From the NCBI RefSeq assembly GCF_902506065.1, contig NZ_LR732912.1:2411015-2475014 (forward strand): a stretch of 64,000 nucleotides of DNA, read 5' to 3'. The DNA comes from Arthrobacter sp. 9V (lineage in GTDB: Bacteria > Actinomycetota > Actinomycetes > Actinomycetales > Micrococcaceae). A model generated the notes under the pieces. It was given only the letters and a program-made list of their open reading frames with translations. It did not search any database and was not told the origin of the DNA. Made by a program: the position numbers and the translations under genes. Of the stretch, positions 24,873-34,136 are shown in pieces (the first letter of the stretch is position 1; every line of letters begins with the position of its first letter).

Positions 24873-26653
24873 GCATCGAAGAACTCGGCGTGGATCCGGG
24901 GCTTGCATCCCCACCCCGGAAATCTCCGCTAAGGAAACTCGCCAAGGACCCCCAGGCCATCATCACTTCGGTTCTGCTGCTTGCCATCATCATCCTGGGT
25001 CTCCTGACGCCGTTGATTGCGCCGCATGATCCCAATGAGGCCCAACTCAATGCCATCAACGCGACACCCGGGACCCCGGGGTACATTTTGGGGGCCGACC
25101 AAAACGGGCGCGACATCGCTTCGCGGCTTCTGCATTCAATCGGTACCAGCCTGATCGCAGGATTAATCGGTGCCAGTGTTGCCTTGACCATCGGCATCAC
25201 CTTTGGCCTGATCGGCGGGTATTACGGCCGAAAGCTGCGCAGCGCAACGGAGTGGGTCTTCAGCCTCATCATGACATTTCCGGGGCTCTTGCTGCTAATA
25301 GTCCTGATGCCGGTCACCAAGGGCGACTACCGGGCAACCATGCTCATCTTTGGGGTACTGCTCTCCCCCGGCGTATACCGTATCGTCAGGAACCTGGTCC
25401 TCGGGGTCAAGAACGAACTCTACGTTGACGCTGCGCGGGTATCGGGGTTGTCCAACCTGCGGATTCTGGGTCGGCATGTGTTGTTTGCTGTCCGCGGTCC
25501 CATCATCGTCGCCACCGCATTCCTTATCGGCTCCGCAATCAGCCTCCAGTCCGGCTTGGCCTTTCTCGGAGTAGGGTCAACACTGGTTCCCAGCTTTGGC
25601 GCGATGATCGCCGACGGCTTCACGAATCTCTACGTCGACCCCACCCAATTCATCTGGCCCAGTGTCATGCTTGGGACACTGACAGCTTCCCTTGTTTTGC
25701 TGGGGAACTCACTGAGGGACGCCTTTGAGGGCGTCAGACTCACACCCGTGAAAGCCCGGGCCGCACAAGCCGGCCGTATCCCCGCGAAAGACGCCGTCCA
25801 AGGCTCGACGACGGACCTTCTGTCCGTCCGAGACCTGGGCATCGCTTACCCCACACCCTCGGGCGAACTCAAGGAAGTAGTGAAAGGGGTCGAGCTCACG
25901 TTACAGGCAGGTGAAACCCTGGGCTTGGTGGGTGAATCCGGCTCAGGAAAGACACAAACAGCTTTTGCCATTCTTGGTGTGCTTCCGCCGGAGGCCGTGG
26001 TCACGCATGGCTGGGCACAGCTGGCCGGCCGCAATTTGATTGGCCTTTCCGAACGGGAGTTCCGGACCCTTCGTGGACGCGACATTGCCTACATACCCCA
26101 GGAACCCATGTCCAATCTGGATCCCTCCTACACAGTGGGCGCTCAACTCGTCGAAGGCATACGCGCCTCTGCACAGATGTCACGGCGGGAGGCAAGAGCA
26201 ACAGTAATGGACCTTCTGGTGCGTGTTGGAATTGAACATCCTGAACGGACTTTTGACTCTTATCCCCACCAGATCTCCGGCGGAATGGCCCAACGCGTCC
26301 TCATTGCAGGTGCGGTGGCCAGTCGTCCCAAACTCCTCATCGCCGATGAACCCACCACTGCCCTGGATGTCACTGTCCAAGCCGAAATCCTGGACCTCAT
26401 AAGGGACCTGCAAGCCGAAATGGGCATGGCCGTGTTGCTTGTGACACACAACTTCGGCGTGGTGGCAGACATCTGCGACCGGATCGCCGTGATGCAGGAT
26501 GGCCGGGTTGTGGAATCAGGGACAGCACTGGAGCTCTTCCGGGAACCTCAACATCCCTACACGCAGATGCTCCTCGGATCCATCCTTGACGAACACACCG
26601 TTCGGACCGACCAACCCATTTCCGTCTCGGCGGCTATCCCGGGGAGTAATTGA
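24869..26653 (+). CDS. Fused ABC permease-ATPase (DppC-DppD fusion)
   Basis: A 594-residue fusion. Residues 1-290 are a DppC-type permease with LGADQNGRDIASRLLH and the EAA loop ELYVDAARVSGLSNLRILGRH. After a linker, residues 310-594 form a complete ATPase: Walker A GESGSGKT, signature ISGGMAQR, Walker B LLIADEP and the switch His in VTHNFG. The start is TTG 24869, coupled to the upstream permease. The fusion fixes one permease and one ATPase in one chain; the second ATPase is the next gene. No frameshift is needed to read it through. Confidence 0.92.
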   Translation: MSIEELGVDPGLASPPRKSPLRKLAKDPQAIITSVLLLAIIILGLLTPLIAPHDPNEAQLNAINATPGTPGYILGADQNGRDIASRLLHSIGTSLIAGLIGASVALTIGITFGLIGGYYGRKLRSATEWVFSLIMTFPGLLLLIVLMPVTKGDYRATMLIFGVLLSPGVYRIVRNLVLGVKNELYVDAARVSGLSNLRILGRHVLFAVRGPIIVATAFLIGSAISLQSGLAFLGVGSTLVPSFGAMIADGFTNLYVDPTQFIWPSVMLGTLTASLVLLGNSLRDAFEGVRLTPVKARAAQAGRIPAKDAVQGSTTDLLSVRDLGIAYPTPSGELKEVVKGVELTLQAGETLGLVGESGSGKTQTAFAILGVLPPEAVVTHGWAQLAGRNLIGLSEREFRTLRGRDIAYIPQEPMSNLDPSYTVGAQLVEGIRASAQMSRREARATVMDLLVRVGIEHPERTFDSYPHQISGGMAQRVLIAGAVASRPKLLIADEPTTALDVTVQAEILDLIRDLQAEMGMAVLLVTHNFGVVADICDRIAVMQDGRVVESGTALELFREPQHPYTQMLLGSILDEHTVRTDQPISVSAAIPGSN

Positions 26654-27516
26654 TGACACAGCAGTTGTTGAACGTGGAAGACCTTCGCGTCGCCTTCAAG
26701 GGCCGGGGCTTCAGGCCCAGGGAAGTGGAGGTCCTGCACGGAGTGTCCCTGTCAATCGCCAAAGGTGAGACTCTCGGCGTCGTGGGGGAATCAGGGTCCG
26801 GCAAAACTACCATTGGCCGGGCCGTCCTTGGGCTTGTCAGGCCCGCATCGGGCCGCATCACCTTCCAAGGTTCGGATATCACCCACGCCACGCCCAAGGA
26901 ACGCCGTCAGTTGTCCAAAGACATCCAAGTGGTGTTCCAGGACCCCTACACGTCCCTCAACCCATCCTTGACAATCGGGGACACCCTAAGTGAGCCTCTG
27001 GTGGTCCAAGGAACAAGTGCCCCTGAAGCCCGGACCCGGGTACGGATGCTGTTGGATCAAGTCGGCCTGCCCGGGGACGCGGCCGAACGTTTGCCCCGGG
27101 AGTTCAGCGGCGGACAACGACAACGAGTAGCCATAGCCCGGGCCCTTGCGCCCGAACCCAAACTCATTGTCTGCGACGAACCCGTCTCGGCATTGGACCT
27201 TTCCACACAGGCCCGCGTCATGGACCTCTTCATCGACATCCAAAGGCGCACAGGCGTTGCCTACTTGTTCGTCTCACACGACCTCTCCGTGGTCCGGCAC
27301 ATCAGCCATCGCGTCAGCGTGGTCTACAGGGGGGACATCGTTGAAACCGGCCCCGCGGACCGGGTAACTTCCACGCCCGAGCACCCCTACACCCAGCGAC
27401 TGCTGCTGGCTGCACCCATCGCAGACCCTGTGGAACAGGAGAAACGCCGGGCAGATCGTCATCGCCTCGCTGAGCTGCACCGGAAACAGCAAGTCCAGGC
27501 GGGAGTTCCAGGATGA
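26653..27516 (+). CDS. ABC transporter ATP-binding protein (DppF/OppF type)
   Basis: A 287-residue ATPase with Walker A GESGSGKT, Q-loop VVFQDPYTSLNP, signature FSGGQRQR, Walker B LIVCDEP and switch FVSHD. The C-terminal extension with HPYTQRLLLAAP is typical of oligopeptide-type ATPases. Start ATG 26653 shares a TGATG junction with the fused protein, and the stop overlaps the oxidoreductase start. It is the second motor domain of the importer. Confidence 0.92.
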   Translation: MTQQLLNVEDLRVAFKGRGFRPREVEVLHGVSLSIAKGETLGVVGESGSGKTTIGRAVLGLVRPASGRITFQGSDITHATPKERRQLSKDIQVVFQDPYTSLNPSLTIGDTLSEPLVVQGTSAPEARTRVRMLLDQVGLPGDAAERLPREFSGGQRQRVAIARALAPEPKLIVCDEPVSALDLSTQARVMDLFIDIQRRTGVAYLFVSHDLSVVRHISHRVSVVYRGDIVETGPADRVTSTPEHPYTQRLLLAAPIADPVEQEKRRADRHRLAELHRKQQVQAGVPG

Positions 27517-28523
27517 CGGTTGGAACCGTGGATGAGGCGCGGCGTCCCCAAGCTCCATTGCGGTGGGCTATTGCCGGGGCCGGAACGATCTCCCGCAGCA
27601 TAGTGCCGGATCTACAGCTCCTGCCCGGAAATCACGTGGAAATGATCTTCAGCCGAAACCCGGCGAAAGCTGCCGGCTTCGCAGAGGACTTCGGCCTGGA
27701 CAGGTGGACCGGGGACTTCGATTCGCTTGTCATGGACCCTGACGTTGACGTTGTGTATCTCGCCACGCCGTTCGCTACCCATGCTGCCATGGCGCGCCAA
27801 GCGCTGAATGCCGGCAAACATGTGGTTGTCGAGAAGCCCATGGCACTGAATGCGGATGAAGTGCAAGACCTCTTTGCACTTGCCGAACGCCAAGGACTCT
27901 TCCTCATGGAAGCAATGTGGATGAAGTTCAACCCCGCATTCGAACACCTTTTCGAGCTGCTCCGCACCGGAATCATCGGAAAGCCTTCCAGCATCCGCGC
28001 AGGATTTGGCTTTCCCTTGATAGCCGATGGTGGCAGCAGATGGGATATTGAGCGCAGCGGAGGAACGCTCCTTGACCAAGGGATCTACCCGGTGACACTG
28101 GCCCACTCAATCTTCGGTGAGCCAACATCCATAACGGCCAATGGCCGCCTGAGGGCCGACGGTCTCGACTTCGCCGAACATTTCACCCTTGACTTCGCAG
28201 GGGGCGAGTTTGCGCAATGCGCCAGTTCAATGACCGAATTCGTCGATCCCTCCGCCTCCATCAGCGGCGCCAAGGGCTGGATCACCATCCCAGGCATGTT
28301 CTGGACATCCACCACCCTCCAAATCCACGCAGGTTCCTGGGAAAAAATGTTCGCCCCTGAACCCATCGATCACGCCCGCGAGGGCAACGGCTACGTCCCC
28401 ATGCTCAGAGCCGCCGGCGAAGCAATCCGTGCCGGGGCAACCCAACACCCGGTACATCCGGCAAAAGACACGATTGCCGTGTTCCGCACCCTGGACACCA
28501 TCGCAAGCCAGTTATCTCATTGA
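27513..28523 (+). CDS. Gfo/Idh/MocA-family oxidoreductase
   Basis: A 336-residue NAD(P)-dependent dehydrogenase. The N-terminal Rossmann motif is GAGTISRS, the lysine-containing VVVEKPMAL motif is present at about 107-115, and the C-terminal alpha/beta domain carries GGTLLDQGIYPV. Members oxidise or reduce sugars, inositols and sugar acids. It overlaps the ATPase gene (ATGA) and is followed by beta-glucuronidase, which suggests that it acts on the sugar or uronate imported by the transporter. Substrate not determined. Confidence 0.9.
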   Translation: MTVGTVDEARRPQAPLRWAIAGAGTISRSIVPDLQLLPGNHVEMIFSRNPAKAAGFAEDFGLDRWTGDFDSLVMDPDVDVVYLATPFATHAAMARQALNAGKHVVVEKPMALNADEVQDLFALAERQGLFLMEAMWMKFNPAFEHLFELLRTGIIGKPSSIRAGFGFPLIADGGSRWDIERSGGTLLDQGIYPVTLAHSIFGEPTSITANGRLRADGLDFAEHFTLDFAGGEFAQCASSMTEFVDPSASISGAKGWITIPGMFWTSTTLQIHAGSWEKMFAPEPIDHAREGNGYVPMLRAAGEAIRAGATQHPVHPAKDTIAVFRTLDTIASQLSH

Positions 28524-28545
28524 CAGCCAAGCAGGAGAAAATACA

Positions 28546-30402
28546 TTGCTTAAGCCCCGCTCTACAACTACCCGCGAACTAATCAACCTGGACGGCCTAT
28601 GGCGCTTTGCCTTGGAGGATCCCAACGTCCCGGAACCCTGGAGAGGTGTTCTGGGAGGAAATCTCGAGGCCGCCGTACCGTCGAGTTACAACGACCTTTT
28701 TGCCGACCAGAAGATCCGGGACCACGTGGGCTGGGTGTGGTACCAGCGGACCGTACGTGTACCGCGGGGCTGGACCGGCGAAAGAATTTTGCTCCGTTTG
28801 GACGCAGCTACGCACGAGGGCAAGGTCTATGTTGACGACGTCCTGGTAGCCCGGCACGTAGGCGGCTACACACCTTTTGAAGCAGACATCACGGACCACC
28901 TCTCGCCCGGAGATGAATTCAGGCTCACGGTTGGGGTGAACAATGAACTGACCAGTGCCACTATCCCCCCGGGCAGCATCAGCGTCAGCCAGGACGGGCG
29001 ACGCCAACAGACCTACCTGCATGACTTCTATAACTACGCTGGCCTGGCACGATCAGTGTGGCTCTACAGCAAACCAGAACGCCACATTAGCGACATCACT
29101 GTTGTTACCGGCGTTATTGGCCGGACCGGCGTCATAGACTATTCGGTCAAAACAAGTCACAAGACGCCGGTCCGCGTCCGGGCTTTGGATGTTACAGGCC
29201 AGGAAGTTTCATCGGCCGAAGGCACTCAGGGGACACTCACTATCGAGGATGTCTCGCTGTGGCAACCCGGCGCAGCCTACCTTTATAACCTGGTGGTAGA
29301 GCTCCTCGACGGCGAAGACGTCATTGACAGTTACACGGAACCGTTCGGTGTGAGGACGGTGGAAGTCCGCGGGACCCAGTTCCTCATCAATGGAGAGCCC
29401 TTCTACTTTACGGGCTTCGGCAAGCACGAGGACACGGCCGTCCGGGGCAAGGGTCACGATAACGCCTACCTTGTGCACGACTTCCAGTTGTTGGACTGGG
29501 TGGGAGCCAACTCGTTCCGGACCTCGCACTACCCCTATGCGGAGGAGGTGCTGGAATTCGCGGACCGCCACGGCATCGTCGTCGTCGATGAAACCGCAGC
29601 CGTCGGGCTGAACCTGGGGGTGCAGGGAGGGCTCACAGGGGTGGGCCCCAAACCCACATTTTCACCGGAAACCTTCAACCACGAAACCCAAGCAGCCCAC
29701 GCGCAGCACCTCCGCGAGGTCATCTCACGCGATAAGAACCATCCAAGCGTTGTCATGTGGAGCATCGCCAACGAACCGGCCTCCAACGAGGACGGCGCAC
29801 GGGAGTTCTTCGAGCCTCTCGTCCAGCTCGCCCGTGAGCTCGATCCAACCCGTCCCCTGACCTACGCCGCCGTCATGTTTGCCACCTTCCAGAACGACAA
29901 AATCGCGGATCTCTTCGACGTCCTGAGCATTAATCGCTACTACGGCTGGTACATCTTCACCGGGGACCTTCAGACCGCAGAAAATTACCTTGAACGTGAC
30001 CTCCGCGGTTGGGTGGAGGCCTTCGGCAAACCCATCATGATGAGCGAATACGGGGCAGACACCATGCCGGGACAACACTCCATCTGGGACATGCCTTGGA
30101 GCGAGGAGTACCAGCAGTCCTTCCTGGCCATGAACCACCGGGTCTTTGACAGGATTGACGGCTTTGTAGGGGAACACGTCTGGAACTTTGCCGACTTCCA
30201 AACGTCCAACGGCATCCACCGTGTGGACGGCAACCGTAAGGGTGTTTTCAGCCGGGATAGAAAACCAAAAGCAGCAGCACACGCCCTGCGTGCCCGTTGG
30301 ACTGGTCTCAAGCGTGCCAAGCCCGCTGTGGAGGAAACAGAAGTTCTTGAAAATGTGCCAGCCGAGCTCAATGCAGCACCGGCTCTCGAAGGAGCAAAAT
30401 GA
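28546..30402 (+). CDS. uidA: Beta-glucuronidase, GH2
   Basis: A 618-residue GH2 enzyme. It carries the glucuronidase segment YLHDFYNYAGL, acid/base E410 in SIANEP, nucleophile E501 in MSEYGAD, and N563/K565 in GNRKG. The last is the N-x-K motif that recognises the uronate carboxyl in true glucuronidases, so beta-glucuronidase is favoured over galactosidase. The start is TTG 28546 with GGAG nine nt upstream; the frame from ATG 28429 overlaps the previous gene. It has no signal peptide and acts on imported glucuronides, and is coupled to the following SDR (ATGA). Confidence 0.92.
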   Translation: MLKPRSTTTRELINLDGLWRFALEDPNVPEPWRGVLGGNLEAAVPSSYNDLFADQKIRDHVGWVWYQRTVRVPRGWTGERILLRLDAATHEGKVYVDDVLVARHVGGYTPFEADITDHLSPGDEFRLTVGVNNELTSATIPPGSISVSQDGRRQQTYLHDFYNYAGLARSVWLYSKPERHISDITVVTGVIGRTGVIDYSVKTSHKTPVRVRALDVTGQEVSSAEGTQGTLTIEDVSLWQPGAAYLYNLVVELLDGEDVIDSYTEPFGVRTVEVRGTQFLINGEPFYFTGFGKHEDTAVRGKGHDNAYLVHDFQLLDWVGANSFRTSHYPYAEEVLEFADRHGIVVVDETAAVGLNLGVQGGLTGVGPKPTFSPETFNHETQAAHAQHLREVISRDKNHPSVVMWSIANEPASNEDGAREFFEPLVQLARELDPTRPLTYAAVMFATFQNDKIADLFDVLSINRYYGWYIFTGDLQTAENYLERDLRGWVEAFGKPIMMSEYGADTMPGQHSIWDMPWSEEYQQSFLAMNHRVFDRIDGFVGEHVWNFADFQTSNGIHRVDGNRKGVFSRDRKPKAAAHALRARWTGLKRAKPAVEETEVLENVPAELNAAPALEGAK

Positions 30403-31424
30403 CCAACCACACCAAGGCACTGACCGGCTCCCGCCCTATTCGGGAATGGCTCGCCCATCCCGCTGGCGGTCCCCTTCTTCGGGGAATGCTAAAGGAGGCC
30501 GGTCAGGACGAATCAGCCCTGAAACCCATCGATCACCTTGCACTGCAACAGCTCGTGGAACTCGGTGGCGGACAGTTCCCGCAGTCTTTACTTGATCATC
30601 TGGTCAGGGAAGCAAATGGGGGAATCGAACCCGAGGCGGACGCCGAGGACATCGACGACACCCTTTGGCAAGAACGCATCACCGATGGCAGATTCCTGGG
30701 TAAGACTGTGATCGTCACGGGCGCCGGCTCGGGTATCGGCCGCGCCACTGCCTCCAGGATTGCCAGGGAAGGCGGACGGGTGATTGCCGTAGACATCGCA
30801 GCTGCCCGGCTTGAGGCACTGGCGATGGATCACCCGGAGGCTGAGGTGGTAACCGTCCAGGCCGACATCACCAAGGAAGAAGACATTCTGAGGATTGTTG
30901 AAGCCGCTGGAGACCGGGTATATGCGTTGGCAAACGTCGCCGGAATCATGGACGACATGACCCCGTTGCACGAGGTGGCCGATGAGGTCTGGAACCGGGT
31001 GTTCGCGGTCAACGTGGACGGAATGTTCCGCCTGACCCGCGCCGTACTTCCGATCATGATGGCCGCCGGGCGCGGTTCGGTCGTAAATGTTGCCTCCGAA
31101 GCTGCACTACGTGGCAATTCTGCAGGACTGGCGTACACCGCTTCCAAACATGCAGTTCTCGGACTTACCCGCAGTACCGCCTTTATGTACGCACCTCAGG
31201 GAATCCGCGTCAACGCAGTGGCCCCGGGCCCGGTTGCAACAGGCATCGAGGCCACCTTTGGATCCGAGCTCGGCGCGAACCGGTTGGGACCCTTCATGCA
31301 GATCATTCCCCCTGTTGCTGTGGCCTCGCAGTTGGCTGCCTCCATCACGTTCCTCCTCAGCGAAGACGGAACCAACATCTCCGGAGCCGTCCTGCCATCG
31401 GACGGTGCGTGGTCAGTTCAGTAG
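30399..31424 (+). CDS. SDR oxidoreductase with an N-terminal helical domain
   Basis: A 341-residue protein whose residues from about 100 on are a classical SDR: TGAGSGIG, NVAG (usually NNAG), and the catalytic Tyr/Lys in LAYTASK. The first 98 residues are not part of an SDR. They contain IREWLAHPAGGPLLRGML, which resembles the small helical tail found at the C-terminus of some glycosidases. This could be a docking or oligomerisation domain. Start ATG 30399 overlaps the glucuronidase stop. It probably works on the sugar or aglycone released in this operon. Its stop codon lies in the loop of the terminator hairpin. Confidence 0.85.
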   Translation: MTNHTKALTGSRPIREWLAHPAGGPLLRGMLKEAGQDESALKPIDHLALQQLVELGGGQFPQSLLDHLVREANGGIEPEADAEDIDDTLWQERITDGRFLGKTVIVTGAGSGIGRATASRIAREGGRVIAVDIAAARLEALAMDHPEAEVVTVQADITKEEDILRIVEAAGDRVYALANVAGIMDDMTPLHEVADEVWNRVFAVNVDGMFRLTRAVLPIMMAAGRGSVVNVASEAALRGNSAGLAYTASKHAVLGLTRSTAFMYAPQGIRVNAVAPGPVATGIEATFGSELGANRLGPFMQIIPPVAVASQLAASITFLLSEDGTNISGAVLPSDGAWSVQ

Positions 31425-31440
31425 GTGCTGAACTGACCAC
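31409..31440. terminator. Hairpin enclosing a stop codon, bidirectional terminator
   Basis: GTGGTCAGTTCAG (31409-31421) pairs perfectly with CTGAACTGACCAC (31428-31440): 13-bp arms and a 6-nt loop. The TAG stop of the SDR gene (31422-31424) is inside the loop. There is no T-run, but the position between convergent genes fits a terminator for both strands. Confidence 0.65.
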
Positions 31441-31498
31441 GACGTCGCGCAAACCACCATTCTCAGCTCAAGCCCGCGACCGCCAGGATAACGTGAGG

Positions 31499-32059
31499 TT
31501 AGAACAGGGTCTCGCTTCGGACGACGTTGATCATCGGTGAGAGCAACCGCATGAGACTGATGGCTTGATCGTGTGCTTCGTCGTTTTGGCCTGCGCAGCC
31601 GTCCTCGACGACGGTCACGTACCGGCCGGCGTCGGCGGCTCCAAGGGCGGTGGAGAGCACACAGCAGTCGGTGGCCACGCCCGCAAGAATGAGCTCTCCC
31701 CCCACAGGGATGAGCCCGGCCATTGCCTCGCCCCATTTGGTGAAGGTCGGCAGGTCCATGGAGCTGCCGACCTCCACCCCTGGAAGCTTCAGATCCCAGA
31801 TCCGGTCAGCGGGATCCAAGCGCATGCTCGACCAGCGGTCATAGTAGGACGACCATGAACCAGGTTCTGCCGGGTCCGGGACGAATCGAGTGGCCACTGG
31901 CTCGAATCCTGCGGATACCAGGCGGGCGATGGTCCGCGCCGCTTCGTCATAGCGCGGAACGTGCCAATCCCCCTCCTGACGGAATGCCCGCTGCATGTCG
32001 ATGATTACCAGCTGGCCTTTCGCCTCGCTGTTCGGTGTTGCTGGCATCGGGGTGTTCAC
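31499..32059 (-). CDS. Isochorismatase-family cysteine hydrolase
   Basis: A 186-residue hydrolase of the isochorismatase/nicotinamidase fold. The catalytic triad is visible as D21 (VIIDMQ), K108 (TFTKWG) and C133 (VATDCCVLST). Members split amide or carbamate bonds, for example nicotinamide, N-carbamoyl amino acids or ureidoacrylate (RutB). Start is GTG 32059 with AGAAGG nine nt upstream. It lies 14 nt after the semialdehyde dehydrogenase on the same strand, so it probably removes ammonia or carbamate from a ring-opened nitrogen compound. The specific amide is not known. Confidence 0.88.
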   Translation of the reverse strand: MNTPMPATPNSEAKGQLVIIDMQRAFRQEGDWHVPRYDEAARTIARLVSAGFEPVATRFVPDPAEPGSWSSYYDRWSSMRLDPADRIWDLKLPGVEVGSSMDLPTFTKWGEAMAGLIPVGGELILAGVATDCCVLSTALGAADAGRYVTVVEDGCAGQNDEAHDQAISLMRLLSPMINVVRSETLF

Positions 32060-32073
32060 TGTTTTCGGCCTTC

Positions 32074-33567
32074 TTAGTGTGCGTAGGGGTCGGCGATGCC
32101 GATGTATTGGGTGGTGGTGTATTCGGCGATGCCTTCGGAGCCGCCTTCACGGCCGAGGCCTGATTGTTTGACGCCGCCGAAGGGTGCTGCGGCGTTGGAG
32201 ATAACGCCGGCGTTGAATCCCACCATGCCGAACTCAATCTGTTCCGCGACCCGGAGTAAACGGTTGATGTCGCGGCTGTAAAGGTAGGAGGCGAGGCCGT
32301 ACTCGGAGGCGTTGGCCAGGCCGATGGCGTCCTGTTCGGTCTCGAACGTGGTCACTGGGGCGACGGGTCCGAAGATTTCCTGGCGGAGGATGTCCGCGTC
32401 GTTCGGTACGTCCGCGAGCACGGTGGGCGGGTAAAAGTAGCCGGGACCCTCCGCGGGCTTACCACCTGTGAGGGCGGTAGCACCGGCGTCGACGGCGGCA
32501 CGCACCAGGGCGTGCACGTCCTCCCGCGCTCCGGCGTCGATCAGTGGCCCGACTTGGGTGGACGGTTCGGTGCCGCGGCCGGTCACCAAAGCGCCCATCG
32601 CGTCCGCGAACTTGGCCGTGAACTCCGCAGCAACGGAGGAGTGGACCAGGAACCGGTTCGCTGCGGTGCAGGCCTCACCCATGTTCCGCATCTTCGCTGC
32701 CAATGCCCCCTCCACCGCCTTGTCCAGGTCCGCGTCCTCGAACACGATGAACGGGGCGTTGCCGCCCAATTCCATCGAAGTGCGCAGCACGTTCTGGGCT
32801 GCGTCCGCCATCAGACGCTTCCCCACCGGGGTGGAGCCGGTGAAAGAGACCTTCCGGAGCCGGGAGTCCGCGAGCAGCGGCCCCGAGATCCCGGACGCGG
32901 AAGAAGACGCGACGACGTTGAGGACACCCGCGGGCAGGCCGGCGTCGAGCATGGTCCGGGCGAAGTACTGCGCCGTGAGTGGCGTGAGTTTGGCGGGTTT
33001 GAGGACCATGGTGCAGCCGGCGGCGATCGCGGGCGCTACCTTGCGGGTTGCCATGGCCAGCGGGAAGTTCCAAGGCGTGATGAGCAGGCATGGGCCCACG
33101 GGTTTGTGCTGGACCAGGATTTTGTTCTTGCCTTCGGGGGTGGTGAGGTACCGGCCGTAGTCCCGGACGGTTTCCTCCGAGAACCAGCGCAGGAACTCGG
33201 CGCCGTAGGTGACCTCGCCGCGTGCTTCGGCCAAGGGCTTGCCCATTTCCAGGGTCATGAGCAGGGCGAAGTCGTCGGCTCGTTCGATGACGAGATCAAA
33301 CGCACGGCGCAGGATCTCGGCCCGTTCCCGCGGCGCGGTCCTAGCCCAGGAAGCCTGCACGGCATCGGCGGCGTCGAGGGCTGCCACGGCGTCCTGGCTC
33401 GTGGCGGACGCGAGCGTCGCCAGGACCTCACCAGTGGACGGGTCATGGACATCGAACGTCCCGCCGTCGGACGCGTCACGCCACCGCCCGCCGATCAGCA
33501 AGCCGGTGGGAACGGACGCCAGCAGCTCCGCTTCCCGGTCAATTGTCAAAGTAGCGTGTTCGGCCAC
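32074..33567 (-). CDS. gabD: Succinate-semialdehyde dehydrogenase-like aldehyde dehydrogenase
   Basis: A 497-residue NAD(P)-dependent aldehyde dehydrogenase closest in appearance to GabD. It has ITPWNFPLAM, FTGSTPVGK, general base E266 in MELGGNAP and catalytic C300 in GEACTAANRF. Start is GTG 33567 with AAGGAG six nt upstream. Neighbours are an isochorismatase, a NUDIX protein and an NCS1 permease. Succinate semialdehyde is the end product of pyridine ring cleavage in Arthrobacter, so this enzyme could feed such a carbon skeleton into the TCA cycle. The choice of GabD over other semialdehyde dehydrogenases is by similarity only. Confidence 0.88.
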   Translation of the reverse strand: MAEHATLTIDREAELLASVPTGLLIGGRWRDASDGGTFDVHDPSTGEVLATLASATSQDAVAALDAADAVQASWARTAPRERAEILRRAFDLVIERADDFALLMTLEMGKPLAEARGEVTYGAEFLRWFSEETVRDYGRYLTTPEGKNKILVQHKPVGPCLLITPWNFPLAMATRKVAPAIAAGCTMVLKPAKLTPLTAQYFARTMLDAGLPAGVLNVVASSSASGISGPLLADSRLRKVSFTGSTPVGKRLMADAAQNVLRTSMELGGNAPFIVFEDADLDKAVEGALAAKMRNMGEACTAANRFLVHSSVAAEFTAKFADAMGALVTGRGTEPSTQVGPLIDAGAREDVHALVRAAVDAGATALTGGKPAEGPGYFYPPTVLADVPNDADILRQEIFGPVAPVTTFETEQDAIGLANASEYGLASYLYSRDINRLLRVAEQIEFGMVGFNAGVISNAAAPFGGVKQSGLGREGGSEGIAEYTTTQYIGIADPYAH

Positions 33568-33577
33568 GGATGGCTCC

Positions 33578-34087
33578 TTAGTGTGGATGCTTCATGTTCT
33601 GGATTGCAGGGCCGCCATTCGCCTCGCGGTTGGGCATTCTTCCGTGGAGGACGGTATCCAGCCAGGGAACCCGGTTGGAGAACCGCCGGATCTTATCCGG
33701 GGCGACCCATCGATAGCTGTCGTGTTCGTAGTTGATCTTTAGCCGACGCCGGCGACTGACTGCTGTATAGGTATGGATCAACCACGGGTTGCCGGCAGGG
33801 TCATGGATCTCAAGCTGGTTTCCAACCGTGAAGCTGTCAAGATCCTGGAGTTCCAAGCCTGCCTCTTCCTTGAGCTCGATCAGTGCTTGCTGGAGCGGGG
33901 ACACGGCTGGCTCGAGGTATCCGGTAACGCAGTGCCAGAGACCACGCTCATGCCCTACAAACCGGCTGCGTTTGAAGAGGGCGATCCTGCCGCGCCATTC
34001 CACTACTACAGCCACGACTGTCCGGGTTGAGCAGGATGCGTATAAGTGGGCTTCCGGGCTTGTCCTCTGCAGTGTTGTGGTGCTCAA
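33578..34087 (-). CDS. NUDIX-domain hydrolase
   Basis: A 169-residue NUDIX protein. The box reads GYLEPAV followed by IELKEEAGLEL: the EExG catalytic half is intact, while the first half lacks the usual Glu seven positions into the box. It may therefore have altered metal binding. Start is TTG 34087 with AAGGAGCC seven nt upstream. The open frame continues far upstream through the hairpin into the permease gene, but this is a shadow of it. It sits between the permease and the semialdehyde dehydrogenase; the nucleotide substrate is unknown. Confidence 0.8.
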   Translation of the reverse strand: MSTTTLQRTSPEAHLYASCSTRTVVAVVVEWRGRIALFKRSRFVGHERGLWHCVTGYLEPAVSPLQQALIELKEEAGLELQDLDSFTVGNQLEIHDPAGNPWLIHTYTAVSRRRRLKINYEHDSYRWVAPDKIRRFSNRVPWLDTVLHGRMPNREANGGPAIQNMKHPH

Positions 34088-34136
34088 CGGGGGCTCCTTT
34101 GCAGTTGTTTCCCTGGCATCTGGCGGCGGAGACATC

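Noticed and set aside
32512..33735. 407-codon plus-strand frame across the GabD-like gene
   Set aside because: Antisense shadow from high G+C; low-complexity Arg/Gly-rich translation.
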